From positions 868,001 through 932,000 of the forward strand of contig NZ_CP091092.1 of assembly GCF_029633915.1 (NCBI RefSeq): a DNA stretch of 64,000 bases, in the 5' to 3' direction. Below are positions 15,562 through 23,605 of the stretch, one piece after another. The translations under genes were made by a program, and so were the position numbers. The notes under the pieces were generated by a model. The model had not been told where the DNA came from, made no database searches, and saw nothing but the letters and a program-made list of their open reading frames with translations. The DNA is from Methanomicrobium antiquum (GTDB lineage: Archaea > Halobacteriota > Methanomicrobia > Methanomicrobiales > Methanomicrobiaceae). How positions within the stretch are numbered: position 1 is the stretch's first letter; the number at the start of each line of letters is the position of its first letter.

Positions 15562-18500
15562 ATGCCGCTTCCGGATGGGATTTATGAGCAGATTATTAAC
15601 AGTTACATCAACAATAAACTTCGATCACCAGATTTTGAGTCAAAATCAATTGAAACTAACAACATCGACAAAGAAGAATCCCAGACGGTTTTATCAGAAT
15701 ATCTATATCATATAATTAAAAATTCTTTGAGATTTGCTAAAGAAAAAGGAGCAAACCTTGAAAAACAGATTGAAATCTGTAACAATATAATCCAATACCT
15801 CAAAACAGAGACAAATGAGGATTTTTTAAATCAGTGTGCAATAGAAAAAGATGGAGAAATTCTTCTCTCAATTTTTGATAAATTAAATTATCCATCAATT
15901 GGGCAAAAGCGGATAGTAAGACCAGAGACATCAATTGCACAAAGCAGTCTTTTCACAGGCTCAGGACTTGAGCCAAATATGGTAAATGAGCTTCAGCTTG
16001 AGATTGAGTCATCTGATAGAATTGACATTTTAGTTTCTTTTGTTAAATGGAGTGGAATCAGACTCATTAAAGATCAACTGACTGAGTTTTCCAAAAAAGG
16101 CAGATTAAGAGTAATAACAACATCATATATCGGTGCAACAGACCTAAAAGCAGTTGAATTTTTAGCTTCACTTGACAATACCGAAGTTAAAATTTCTTAT
16201 GATACAAAAAGAACAAGGCTTCATGCAAAAGCCTACACATTTTATCGGGACAGTGGTTTTTCAACATCATATATCGGCTCATCAAATCTTTCAAACTCAG
16301 CGATTACAATCGGTCTTGAATGGAATGTTAAAGTAACTCAAAAAGATGCTTATGATATTATTCAAAAAGTAGAGGCAACTTTTGAATCATATTGGAATGA
16401 TCCAGAATTTAAGACATACACTTCAAAAGATGCACAATATCTTCAAAATGCACTCTTAAGTGAGAGAGGCATTAGAGAGAATCAGGATATTGCAATTTTT
16501 GATATAACACCTTATGACTTTCAAAAAGAAATTTTGGATAAACTTTCAGCAGAAAGAAAGATCCATAATAATTGGAAAAATCTCATTGTATCTGCAACAG
16601 GTACAGGAAAAACAGTAATTTCTGCATTTGACTATAAAAATTTCAAAAAAGAACTTAAAAGAGTTCCAAGACTTCTTTTTGTCGCACATCGTGAAGAGAT
16701 TTTAAAGCAGAGTGTTTCTGTATTTCGAGGAGTCTTAAAAGACTCAAATTTTGGCGAACTTCTTACAGGAAATTTCAAACCAGAAAAATTAGACAATCTT
16801 TTCATATCTATTCAGAGTTTTAACAGCAATAATTTGCCAGAATATACACCTTCTGATTATTATGATATGATTATTGTTGATGAATTTCATCATGCTGCCG
16901 CACCATCATATCAAAAACTTCTCTCATATTACAATCCAAAAATTCTTCTCGGTCTTACTGCAACGCCGGAGAGAATGGATAATTTAGATATTTTATCATA
17001 TTTCAATGGAAAAATTTCTGCTGAGATAAGACTTCCTGAGGCAATTGATAGAAAATTACTCTCTCCATTTCATTATTTTGGAATCTCTGATAGTGTTGAT
17101 TTAGACTCAATTTCATGGAAACGTGGCGGATATGACAGAGATGAGTTGTCCAAACTATACACTGGAAATAAAGAACGTGTAGCACAGATAATTCACGCAA
17201 TTGATACATATATAACAGACAAAACTGAGATTGTTGGACTTGGGTTTTGTGTTAGTATTGAACATGCAAATTTTATGGCAGATTCTTTTAACAAAGCCGG
17301 GATTTCTTCTGCATCACTTCATTCAAACAGTCCTATGGATGAGAGAAACACAATTCAGCGAAAGCTTGTTTCAAAAGAGATTAATTTTATTTTTGTCGTA
17401 GATTTATACAACGAAGGCGTTGACATTCCAGAAGTAAATACTGTTTTATTCCTTCGACCAACTGAGAGTTTAACAGTATTTTTACAACAATTTGGAAGAG
17501 GTCTTCGACTCTCTGAGGAGAAGGAATGCTTAACTGTTCTTGACTTTGTTGGTCGCCAGAATATTCATTTCAAGTTTGAAAAGCGTCTTTTAGCAATTAC
17601 AAAAAAGAATAAAGTTTCAATAAAAAAACAGGTTGAAGACGATATATTTTCTCTTCCAAAGGGTTGTTATATTCATCTTGAGAGAGTTGCACGTGAAAAA
17701 GTGCTTGAAAACATAAAAGTTCAAAGTAATAATCGCAATCATCTAATTGAACTTGCAAAAAGTTATGAATTTGAAACCGGTGAGAAGATTTCACTTGCCG
17801 GTTTTGTAAGTTATCATGACATTGCTTTGGATGAAATTTATTCAAAGACAACTTTTATTGAGATATGTTCTCTTGCAGGACTAAAAGACGGATTAGAACA
17901 AAAGGAAAATGAATTCTTAAAAAAGTCAGCCTTAAAATTAACAGACATTGATTCTGCTGAGTTAATCAAATTTTCATTAGAGCTTTTTGAAAATACAGAA
18001 AAATATTTACTTAAGGTATTGTCAGATTATCAAAAAAATATGCTTACAATGCTTTATTATTCATTTTATAACTCGCCACTAAACAATTACAATAAAATTT
18101 CAGACATTTTCCCTGAGATCTTTGGTAGTGAAAAAATTAAATCAGAAATCATTGAAATCTTAAAATTAAAGTATGAAAGAATTGATTTCATTGACAAACC
18201 TCTTGATTTAGATTTAAAAGCTCCATTATTTTTGCATTGCAGTTATACAAGAAACCAGATTTTTTCTGCTCTTGGTCATTTTACCTTAAATGAAACACCA
18301 TCTCATGGTCAGCGTGAAGGTGTGATTTATTTAAAAGATAAAAAATTAGACGTTTTTTTTATTACATTGAATAAGACTGAAAAGCAGTATTCTCCTTCAA
18401 CGATGTATGAAGATTATGCAATAAATGAAAGGCTCTTTCACTGGCAGTCTCAAAGTACAACATCTGATAAATCTCCAACAGGGATAAGATACATAAATCA

Positions 18501-18699
18501 CGAAAGTGAAAAAAGCAATATTCTTCTCTTTGTAAGAGAGTCAAAATCAATTAATAATCGCGCACAGCCCTACATTTGTCTTGGAACAGCTCGTTATGTA
18601 AGCCACACCGGAAGTCGTCCAATGAACATTATATGGAGTCTTGATGAGGAAATTCCTGCGAAAATTTTAAAGTCTGCAAGAAAGATGATTGACGGATAA
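15562..18699 (+). CDS. PLD-nuclease/SF2-helicase/DUF3427 protein (SauUSI-like restriction enzyme)
   Basis: A 1045-residue multidomain protein. An N-terminal helical part is followed by a phospholipase-D-type nuclease (HAKAYTFYRDSGFSTSYIG with the HxK motif near residue 220, then SSNLSNSA). Next is an SF2 helicase: Walker A ATGTGKTVIS near residue 349, DEFHH near 440, motif III GLTATPERMD and motif VI QQFGRGLRL near 643. The C-terminal ~280 residues match DUF3427. This order is that of SauUSI, a modified-cytosine-dependent type IV restriction enzyme, and of many uncharacterised defence-linked helicases. It lies beside other accessory genes. The domain call is firm; restriction activity is inference. 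Confidence 0.82.
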   Translation: MPLPDGIYEQIINSYINNKLRSPDFESKSIETNNIDKEESQTVLSEYLYHIIKNSLRFAKEKGANLEKQIEICNNIIQYLKTETNEDFLNQCAIEKDGEILLSIFDKLNYPSIGQKRIVRPETSIAQSSLFTGSGLEPNMVNELQLEIESSDRIDILVSFVKWSGIRLIKDQLTEFSKKGRLRVITTSYIGATDLKAVEFLASLDNTEVKISYDTKRTRLHAKAYTFYRDSGFSTSYIGSSNLSNSAITIGLEWNVKVTQKDAYDIIQKVEATFESYWNDPEFKTYTSKDAQYLQNALLSERGIRENQDIAIFDITPYDFQKEILDKLSAERKIHNNWKNLIVSATGTGKTVISAFDYKNFKKELKRVPRLLFVAHREEILKQSVSVFRGVLKDSNFGELLTGNFKPEKLDNLFISIQSFNSNNLPEYTPSDYYDMIIVDEFHHAAAPSYQKLLSYYNPKILLGLTATPERMDNLDILSYFNGKISAEIRLPEAIDRKLLSPFHYFGISDSVDLDSISWKRGGYDRDELSKLYTGNKERVAQIIHAIDTYITDKTEIVGLGFCVSIEHANFMADSFNKAGISSASLHSNSPMDERNTIQRKLVSKEINFIFVVDLYNEGVDIPEVNTVLFLRPTESLTVFLQQFGRGLRLSEEKECLTVLDFVGRQNIHFKFEKRLLAITKKNKVSIKKQVEDDIFSLPKGCYIHLERVAREKVLENIKVQSNNRNHLIELAKSYEFETGEKISLAGFVSYHDIALDEIYSKTTFIEICSLAGLKDGLEQKENEFLKKSALKLTDIDSAELIKFSLELFENTEKYLLKVLSDYQKNMLTMLYYSFYNSPLNNYNKISDIFPEIFGSEKIKSEIIEILKLKYERIDFIDKPLDLDLKAPLFLHCSYTRNQIFSALGHFTLNETPSHGQREGVIYLKDKKLDVFFITLNKTEKQYSPSTMYEDYAINERLFHWQSQSTTSDKSPTGIRYINHESEKSNILLFVRESKSINNRAQPYICLGTARYVSHTGSRPMNIIWSLDEEIPAKILKSARKMIDG

Positions 18700-18741
18700 A
18701 AAAAAACCCAAAAATTAAATTTCCCAAAAAAACAAAAGGAA

Positions 18742-19197
18742 ATGTCTCAAATGGAATTTGTGAAAATTGCTGACAGCGATAAAAAAAATTACATGGAGCT
18801 TTTGCTTATCGCCGATGAGCAGGAGGATATGATAGAGAAATATCTCTGTCGCGGCGATATGTTCGCCCTTATAGATGATGGTGTAAAAGCGGTCTGCGTT
18901 GTAACAGAGGAGAAGCCCGGTGTTTATGAAATAAAAAATATCGTTACTGTTCCAAAATTTCAGCGCAAAGGCTACGGACTGCGCCTGATGTCATTTATTG
19001 TTGATTACTACAAAAACTCCGGCGGCGAGCTGTATGTTGGAACAGGTGACTGCCCTTTTATACTTCGCTTCTACGAAAGATGCGGATTTGAAAAATCACA
19101 CATTGTCAAAAACTTTTTCATAGACAATTACAATCACCCGATGCATGAAAACGGAAAACAGCTTGTGGACATGATTTATCTGAAAAGAAATCTGTAA
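18742..19197 (+). CDS. GNAT-family N-acetyltransferase
   Basis: A 151-residue protein with the GNAT fold. The acetyl-CoA-binding loop reads VPKFQRKGYGLRLM (Q/RxxGxG) near residues 73-86, and FILRFYERCGFEKS is the usual strand 5/helix 4 signature. It begins 42 bp after the helicase gene on the same strand and could be cotranscribed. The substrate is unknown; small-molecule or peptide amines are usual for this family. Confidence 0.85.
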   Translation: MSQMEFVKIADSDKKNYMELLLIADEQEDMIEKYLCRGDMFALIDDGVKAVCVVTEEKPGVYEIKNIVTVPKFQRKGYGLRLMSFIVDYYKNSGGELYVGTGDCPFILRFYERCGFEKSHIVKNFFIDNYNHPMHENGKQLVDMIYLKRNL

Positions 19198-19236
19198 AAT
19201 AAATATATGTCACATATATGGAACTTACATGGGTTT

Positions 19237-19460
19237 GCGTTGACCATAGAATCCTTGTTCAGGCAGATAATTCGCTGATATAGATCAGGATAAAGCATGT
19301 ATTTCCATGCCGGGATTATTACAATCTCCTTTCCTGATATTTCTTCAAGACCACTGGTATTCATTGTCAGGATGAAACCTTTCTTTAGTTTATATTCATT
19401 TAATGCGTCAAGAAGTCCATTTACTTCTCTTGTTGTAAGATTACATCTGAGAGTTGATCT
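19237..19460 (-). pseudogene. C-terminal fragment of a DUF4143-type AAA ATPase
   Basis: On the minus strand the frame reads LTTREVNGLLDALNEYKLKK, then GFILTMN and EIVIIPAWKYML, which is the end of the DUF4143-containing AAA+ ATPases common in archaea (family consensus near ...EGLLEAM...GLILT...IPVWKWLL). An in-frame stop precedes the piece and no P-loop exists nearby, so only a scar of the gene remains. Confidence 0.6.
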
Positions 19461-20002
19461 TTATCCATGTCTTAGGTTCTTATTGGGTTTTCATTTATAT
19501 GACTGTTCTTCCATAAAGAACAGTATTGATACCTGGCGGGTCACCTATAAAGAACGGTTTGAAATTTCATAGTATTTGGGGGAAGAGGAAATCTCCTTCT
19601 TTTCCTAACCGAAGGGCTGTAGCCCTTTCGAAACCTGAGGGCGACCTTTGGTCACCTTACCCTGGTCACTTTAATTCTGATAAGTCACTCGTCGGGATGG
19701 GCAAGCATCCTTCGTCTCCAATATAAACTCATGGATTTAAGAAATATTCAGATAAAGTATAACTTAAATGGCCCTCCAAATCGGCTAAAAACCTCATTTT
19801 TCCAATCCATACAGAAGCCCTGTATTGGACGAACTCTTCCTTTCCCTATGCAAACATCGTCTGAAAAGAGGGGGCAATAACATGCCGTTATATCTTTAAT
19901 CTCTATCGTTTGAAAATCCCAAAAAGGCCATTTCGAGGCTCTTTTCATCAGGATATCTGAACTTTCCAAAAGAGGAGAAAATAAGGGCATATCGGGCTTT
20001 AT
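19461..20002. other. Gene-poor accessory stretch with strong hairpins
   Basis: No convincing gene. Around 19608-19660 there are compact hairpins (CGAAGGGCT-gt-AGCCCTTTCG and GACC-ttt-GGTC). On the minus strand a short frame ending GDEGCLPIPTSDLSELK precedes them. This is reminiscent of the right end of an IS200/IS605-type element, where tnpB ends beside structured RNA, but no TnpB zinc motif is present. A minus frame at 19748-19990 (80 residues) has no recognisable features. Confidence 0.3.
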
Positions 20003-20254
20003 TTGGCTCGGTTAAATGCCGAATACGAAAAAAAATTAAGAGATTATCTCTCGCGTGAAGATTGTCCTTATAGCAGTCAGGCAGATTTTCTAAGTAACTT
20101 AATCATTAATTTCTTTGCAGAGGAAGAAGCAAAAGCGCGCCAAAAAGAGATATTAATTGATTTTATTAAGAATGATTCTGATATTGCCGCCGCGATTTTA
20201 GAGCGTGCAATAGTTTTGCTTTCTCAGGATTTGAATCTGGAAAAGAAGCCTTAA
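20003..20254 (+). CDS. Small RHH-like protein, possibly truncated
   Basis: From TTG 20003 the frame encodes 83 residues, ARLNAEYEKKLRDYLSRE followed by YSSQADFLSNLIINFFAEEEAK and a helical tail. The beginning resembles a ribbon-helix-helix strand and helix pair, and the tail is an amphipathic helix. No good ribosome binding site is seen and the upstream context is decayed, so the start is uncertain and the gene may be a remnant. It sits in the unstable strip between the helicase and tRNA-Thr. Confidence 0.4.
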   Translation: MARLNAEYEKKLRDYLSREDCPYSSQADFLSNLIINFFAEEEAKARQKEILIDFIKNDSDIAAAILERAIVLLSQDLNLEKKP

Positions 20255-20359
20255 TTTGATCATCAAAACATCCGGCTTTAATTAAATTAACTAATAATTG
20301 TTTACTTCCCATCATTATTGACCAGATACACGTATTTTTTTTAAATATAGCATTTTTCC

Positions 20360-20402
20360 GGTGCGGTATGAAAGTGATCTGTATCGACCGCAAAAAATAT
20401 TT
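20360..20402 (-). promoter_or_regulatory. 12-bp motif, site 3 (one mismatch), with TATA-like sequence
   Basis: On the minus strand CACTTTCATACCGCACC (20376 to 20360) follows a TATA-like ttataatcaaatatt (about 20388-20402). It matches site 1 over 14 of 15 bases (CACTTTCAyACCGCA). An ATG at 20315 on the minus strand lies about 45 nt downstream, the same spacing as sites 1 and 2, but the short frame there (to 20166) is not recognisable. The plus-strand antitoxin gene starts 54 nt on the other side. Confidence 0.4.
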
Positions 20403-20429
20403 GATTATAAACAATAGATAAAAGGGTAC

Positions 20430-20642
20430 ATGCAGACAATTGAGATATCAGATAAACTGTATAAGGAGATCCTCGCACACAAACAGGGTCAGGAATCTAT
20501 AAGCAAGGTTATAGAGCGGAATTTTAAGCCGGAAAAATCACAACTTGAAAATGATATAAATAAATTGGATGCTGAAATCAGGGCAAGCAGGAAATCAAAG
20601 AAATACACGTCTGCACAAGTCAAGAAAGAATTAGGGTTATAA
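20430..20642 (+). CDS. Antitoxin-like protein (VapB/RelB-type)
   Basis: A 70-residue protein. The N-terminus MQTIEISDKLYKEILAHK with QESISKVIER is the strand-helix-helix pattern of archaeal VapB/DUF217-like antitoxins. The C-terminus SKKYTSAQVKKELGL resembles the toxin-binding tail of RelB-type antitoxins. Its last codons overlap, tail to tail, the last codons of a RelE-like toxin on the opposite strand (20637-20642). Pairing with that toxin is plausible, although the usual head-to-tail operon is absent. Confidence 0.6.
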   Translation: MQTIEISDKLYKEILAHKQGQESISKVIERNFKPEKSQLENDINKLDAEIRASRKSKKYTSAQVKKELGL

Positions 20643-20948
20643 ATCGATTTGTGAATAATTTTGATGTGCTGCTTCATAACCTATAATTTTATGAATCTCA
20701 ACCCACTTTTCCCTTTCACCTTCAATAGTATAAAGTACTGTAAATTTCCGCTGAATATGCAATCTATGTGTATTCTCTTTACCTTTAAGCTTCTTCTTAT
20801 TGCATTGACTGATCGAATCAAACAGATGTTCACCAAGACAAAATTCGATCTTGTCTATCATTTTTGAAATATAACTCTTATCACCACGTTTTATGGCTTT
20901 CATATTTTTCAATGCCATTTCTGTATAAATTATTTCATATCTTCCCAT
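20637..20948 (-). CDS. RelE/ParE-superfamily toxin-like protein
   Basis: From ATG 20948 the protein has 103 residues: MGRYEIIYTEMALKNMKAI (beta strand then long helix), KMIDKIEFCLGEH, then KKLKGKENTHRLHIQRKFTVLYTIEGER, which follows the LKG...yRlrig.yRvlY pattern of RelE-type mRNA interferases. The frame continues upstream to 21041, but the added residues do not fit the fold. The gene converges with and overlaps the antitoxin-like gene by 6 bp. Toxin activity and pairing are inferred. Confidence 0.6.
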   Translation of the reverse strand: MGRYEIIYTEMALKNMKAIKRGDKSYISKMIDKIEFCLGEHLFDSISQCNKKKLKGKENTHRLHIQRKFTVLYTIEGEREKWVEIHKIIGYEAAHQNYSQIDL

Positions 20949-21241
20949 TATTACCCTCTTAAATAATAGTATAGAAGCGTTACAATAATTTTCTATTGGA
21001 CAAAAACCTTCTAAAGATACAATCAGCCACCACAATAACAAGCCCTTGAGTTACTACGTATTAATTCAATGTAATCTTCTGAAACTATCAATTTATGATA
21101 GTGACGTGCTAAAAGTGATATGCCAGTGATTTTCATCAGTCAAATCTCCATTTTTTAGCGGTTAAATTTGGAACTATTCTTTTATCACGTGAGCTATTAT
21201 AATAATTATCTCATCCCAAAAACAGGGTTTTTGTGCGCATG

Positions 21242-21261
21242 TGTCCGGACATGTCCGGACA
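21242..21261 (+). promoter_or_regulatory. Tandem palindromic operator before the RHH gene
   Basis: Two adjacent copies of the perfect palindrome TGTCCGGACA (21242-21251 and 21252-21261) have a 10-bp period, one helical turn. A TATA-like attataataattatc lies at 21196-21210 and the ribosome binding site GGAG directly follows the second copy. The position over the likely transcription start fits autoregulation by the RHH protein encoded next. Confidence 0.55.
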
Positions 21262-21274
21262 GGAGAAAAGAGAA

Positions 21275-21460
21275 ATGGAAAAGAGAGAAAAAGCAAAAAA
21301 AACAAAAATACAGCGAATTAGAAAAAGATTACATTTGACCATAAATCCAGAGAATTATGAATATATAAAAAAATAATGGCTTAAACGCTTCCAGATTAGT
21401 AGATACTGTCTTAAATGAACTCCAAACGAAAACTAAAAGAGAATTGGTTTTTATTTGCGA
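21275..21460 (+). pseudogene. Ribbon-helix-helix protein gene with a +1 frameshift
   Basis: Translation from ATG 21275 (ribosome binding site GGAG at 21262-21265) gives a basic N-terminus followed by RKRLHLTINPENYEYIKK and a stop at 21376. A run of seven A (21367-21373) immediately precedes. Skipping one base, the adjacent frame continues naturally as NNGLNASRLVDTVLNELQ and KTKRELVFICEN, completing an RHH domain. The shifted frame then runs antisense through tRNA-Thr, which is not protein-like. Either one extra A has inactivated the gene, or slippage makes the full product, or the run is miscounted. Confidence 0.6.
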
Positions 21461-21465
21461 AAATA

Positions 21466-21537
21466 AGCCTCAAGCGGGAGTTGAACCCGCGACCTCGTCC
21501 TTACCAAGGACGCGCTATGCCACTAAGCCACTGAGGC
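21466..21537 (-). tRNA. tRNA-Thr (anticodon GGT)
   Basis: On the minus strand the acceptor GCCTCAG pairs with TTGAGGC (one G-U), with T as discriminator. The anticodon stem CGTCC/GGACG encloses loop TTGGTAA (anticodon GGT), and the T arm is GCGGG-TTCAACT-CCCGC. The length is 72 nt with no intron and no CCA. It marks the right border of the unstable strip that starts after the helicase gene. Confidence 0.93.
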
Positions 21538-21644
21538 ACAATTTAGATTGCATTATAAAGTCGATGTAAAACATATAAAATCTTAACTAAATAATCACAA
21601 CGAAAAATTTAGTTGTGTTGCTTATTCGTTCAGAAAAATAAAAC

Positions 21645-22370
21645 TTATATCTTCTTCATTTCCTTCTTTAAGAGATTAACGCTTCTAATTGCACTGTCAA
21701 GTGTGTCTGTCTCAATTATCGGACATCTGCCCGACTCTGCTATTTTTTTAAACACTGGCGCAAAATCAATATTGCCGTCACCGATTGCAAGATGTGAATC
21801 TAAAAAACCTTCATTATCATGGAGATGGAAATGAGAAATATCGTGTTTTAAAAATTCATTTAAACAATTGTTTGTATTTGCATGACCAACATCTAAGGCA
21901 AGGGGAAAACCTGAGATCAAAGATAGCTCTTCCGGCGTCTTGAGAAAGAAAAAATCCCATTTTGGCATATTCTCAATAAAAACTTTGGTCGAATATTCTT
22001 TTGAAAATTCAATAATCTCAATAAGTGACTTCTGAAGCTGAAAAGCACAGATGTCTCTTTCATCAGCCCATCCAAAATAACCTGGATGAACTATAATTCC
22101 CTGTGCATCAACTTCAGATCCAATTGAAACACAATGCCTTATAACTTCCACACTTGCTTTTCTTATTGGCTCCAGGTGCGATGAAATATTCACTCCGCGT
22201 GAAGGGGCGTGTAGAAAATATTTGAATGAAAAAGATTTCAGAATTTCAGATGAATCAAGAAAATGTGGTCCGTCATCCATCACTTCGACAACAGACGTTA
22301 AATCGGCAAGAATTGAAAGGGCAGAATTCAGGGGTTTATTGATAAGACAATTGGTTGAAACGCCAAACAT
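21645..22370 (-). CDS. Sugar phosphate isomerase/epimerase-like TIM-barrel protein
   Basis: A 241-residue protein of the AP-endonuclease-2/xylose-isomerase-like TIM barrel family. The metal-binding positions can be followed along the strands: the His of FLHAPSRG, the His of IIVHPGYFG, the Glu of VFIENMP, Asp and His of LDVGHANT, FHLHDNEG, and Glu in PIIETDT. Function may be sugar isomerisation or DNA-abasic-site cleavage (Nfo-like), but length and divergence favour the uncharacterised archaeal epimerase-like group. It is monocistronic. Confidence 0.8.
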   Translation of the reverse strand: MFGVSTNCLINKPLNSALSILADLTSVVEVMDDGPHFLDSSEILKSFSFKYFLHAPSRGVNISSHLEPIRKASVEVIRHCVSIGSEVDAQGIIVHPGYFGWADERDICAFQLQKSLIEIIEFSKEYSTKVFIENMPKWDFFFLKTPEELSLISGFPLALDVGHANTNNCLNEFLKHDISHFHLHDNEGFLDSHLAIGDGNIDFAPVFKKIAESGRCPIIETDTLDSAIRSVNLLKKEMKKI

Positions 22371-22566
22371 TATTCTTATTTAAGAGAGAACTTTTTAAAA
22401 GACTATCTGAAATGCATATCTGATGAACAAGTCCGGTATTTCGCATTAATACCATATGATCAAATATTGCTTTTTTAATTTTTAAAAAGGTCAGATGTAT
22501 TAAATCTTTTCAGGTCTTAAAAGGTTTTGTTGAAAAATTCAGATTAGGTAATCTGGGAGAAATGAT

Positions 22567-23595
22567 ATGAAAAAAAGATACTCTCTGGTTGAGTTCAACA
22601 GAGAATTTATAATGATGGTAAATACAGTTTCAGATGCTGTAATTCTTTTTGATAAGGAAAAAAGAATCACACTCTGGAATAAATCTGCAGAACTCCTGAC
22701 CGGTTATGACTCTGAAGAAGTGCTTGGAAAAATAATTACAGACATAGTTGATTCCTTTACAACTCTTGATACAAAAGAGAACCTGAGCAAAAAGGTTTCT
22801 GAAATATTATCCGGATTGTCAGAGGAGAATCCACGAATTCATTTAAAAGGCGCTATATACAAAAAAGACAGAACTGAAATATTATTGAGCGCTTCTCTCT
22901 CATCCGGTGAGATAAACGAGGAATGGTATGCAATTATTATTGCACGGGATATTACTGAGCAGATTAAAAACGCTCATGAAATGCAAAAACTGTATGATAT
23001 TGTACAGTCTTCAAATGATGCTATTGTCGGAGTGGACTTAAACCAAAAGATAACAAGCTGGAATCCCTCTGCTGAAGCAATATACGGATATAAAGAATCT
23101 GAAGTTATAGGAAAAAACCTCGCAATGATAGTGCCTGAAAACTGGCTTAATACAATATCCCTTGAGATTGAGAAAGTAAAATCCGGCAAGTCACTAAAAC
23201 AATTTGAAATTGAAAGAATAACAAAATCCGGAAAAAAATTTACAATTTTATTGAGCTTTTCTCCAATATATAATGAATTTAACTTAGTAACAGGCGTTTC
23301 TATCATTGGAAGGGATATTTCCAGTGAAAAGGAGATGATGATGACTATGGTCAGGTATATCTCCGAAGCGGCAATGAGGCTTAAAAATCCGACTGAGCTG
23401 GTATTACTGAATCTTTCAAATATAATTCAGGCTATAAAGGAGGATTCAGTTAACAAAGAAGATTTGATCTTAAATATTTCCATTCAGATGAAAAACATGG
23501 AACAGATTATTCATAATCTAAGAGAATTAAACCAGGCAATTATTGGAAGTTATGAAGAAATCCCTGACGAATATGTGAAATATTTTGAACATTAG
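22567..23595 (+). CDS. Double PAS-domain sensor protein without a kinase domain
   Basis: Two PAS/PAC modules occupy about residues 12-130 (SDAVILFDKEKRITLWNKSAE) and 135-255 (NDAIVGVDLNQKITSWNPSAEAIYGY). The last ~85 residues are two long helices resembling a degenerate dimerisation domain without a phospho-accepting His box or ATPase domain. The protein is cytoplasmic, with no membrane segment. It is coupled to the next gene, whose open frame overlaps its 3' end, suggesting that the PAS sensor signals through the DUF835-like partner rather than by phosphotransfer. The ligand is unknown. Confidence 0.8.
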   Translation: MKKRYSLVEFNREFIMMVNTVSDAVILFDKEKRITLWNKSAELLTGYDSEEVLGKIITDIVDSFTTLDTKENLSKKVSEILSGLSEENPRIHLKGAIYKKDRTEILLSASLSSGEINEEWYAIIIARDITEQIKNAHEMQKLYDIVQSSNDAIVGVDLNQKITSWNPSAEAIYGYKESEVIGKNLAMIVPENWLNTISLEIEKVKSGKSLKQFEIERITKSGKKFTILLSFSPIYNEFNLVTGVSIIGRDISSEKEMMMTMVRYISEAAMRLKNPTELVLLNLSNIIQAIKEDSVNKEDLILNISIQMKNMEQIIHNLRELNQAIIGSYEEIPDEYVKYFEH

Positions 23596-23605
23596 GTGGA
23601 AATTT

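Noticed and set aside
19748-19990. Minus-strand frame of 80 residues
   Set aside because: No motif, no ribosome binding site, and located in decayed DNA; probably fortuitous.
20166-20414. Minus-strand gene of 82 residues (or from ATG 20315) below motif site 3
   Set aside because: It overlaps the more protein-like plus-strand frame at 20003-20254 and has no recognisable family. It is kept only as a possible remnant in the motif finding.
21461-21570. Protein-coding continuation of the RHH gene through tRNA-Thr
   Set aside because: The translated part (AGVEPATSS...) is the usual spurious antisense translation of a tRNA gene.
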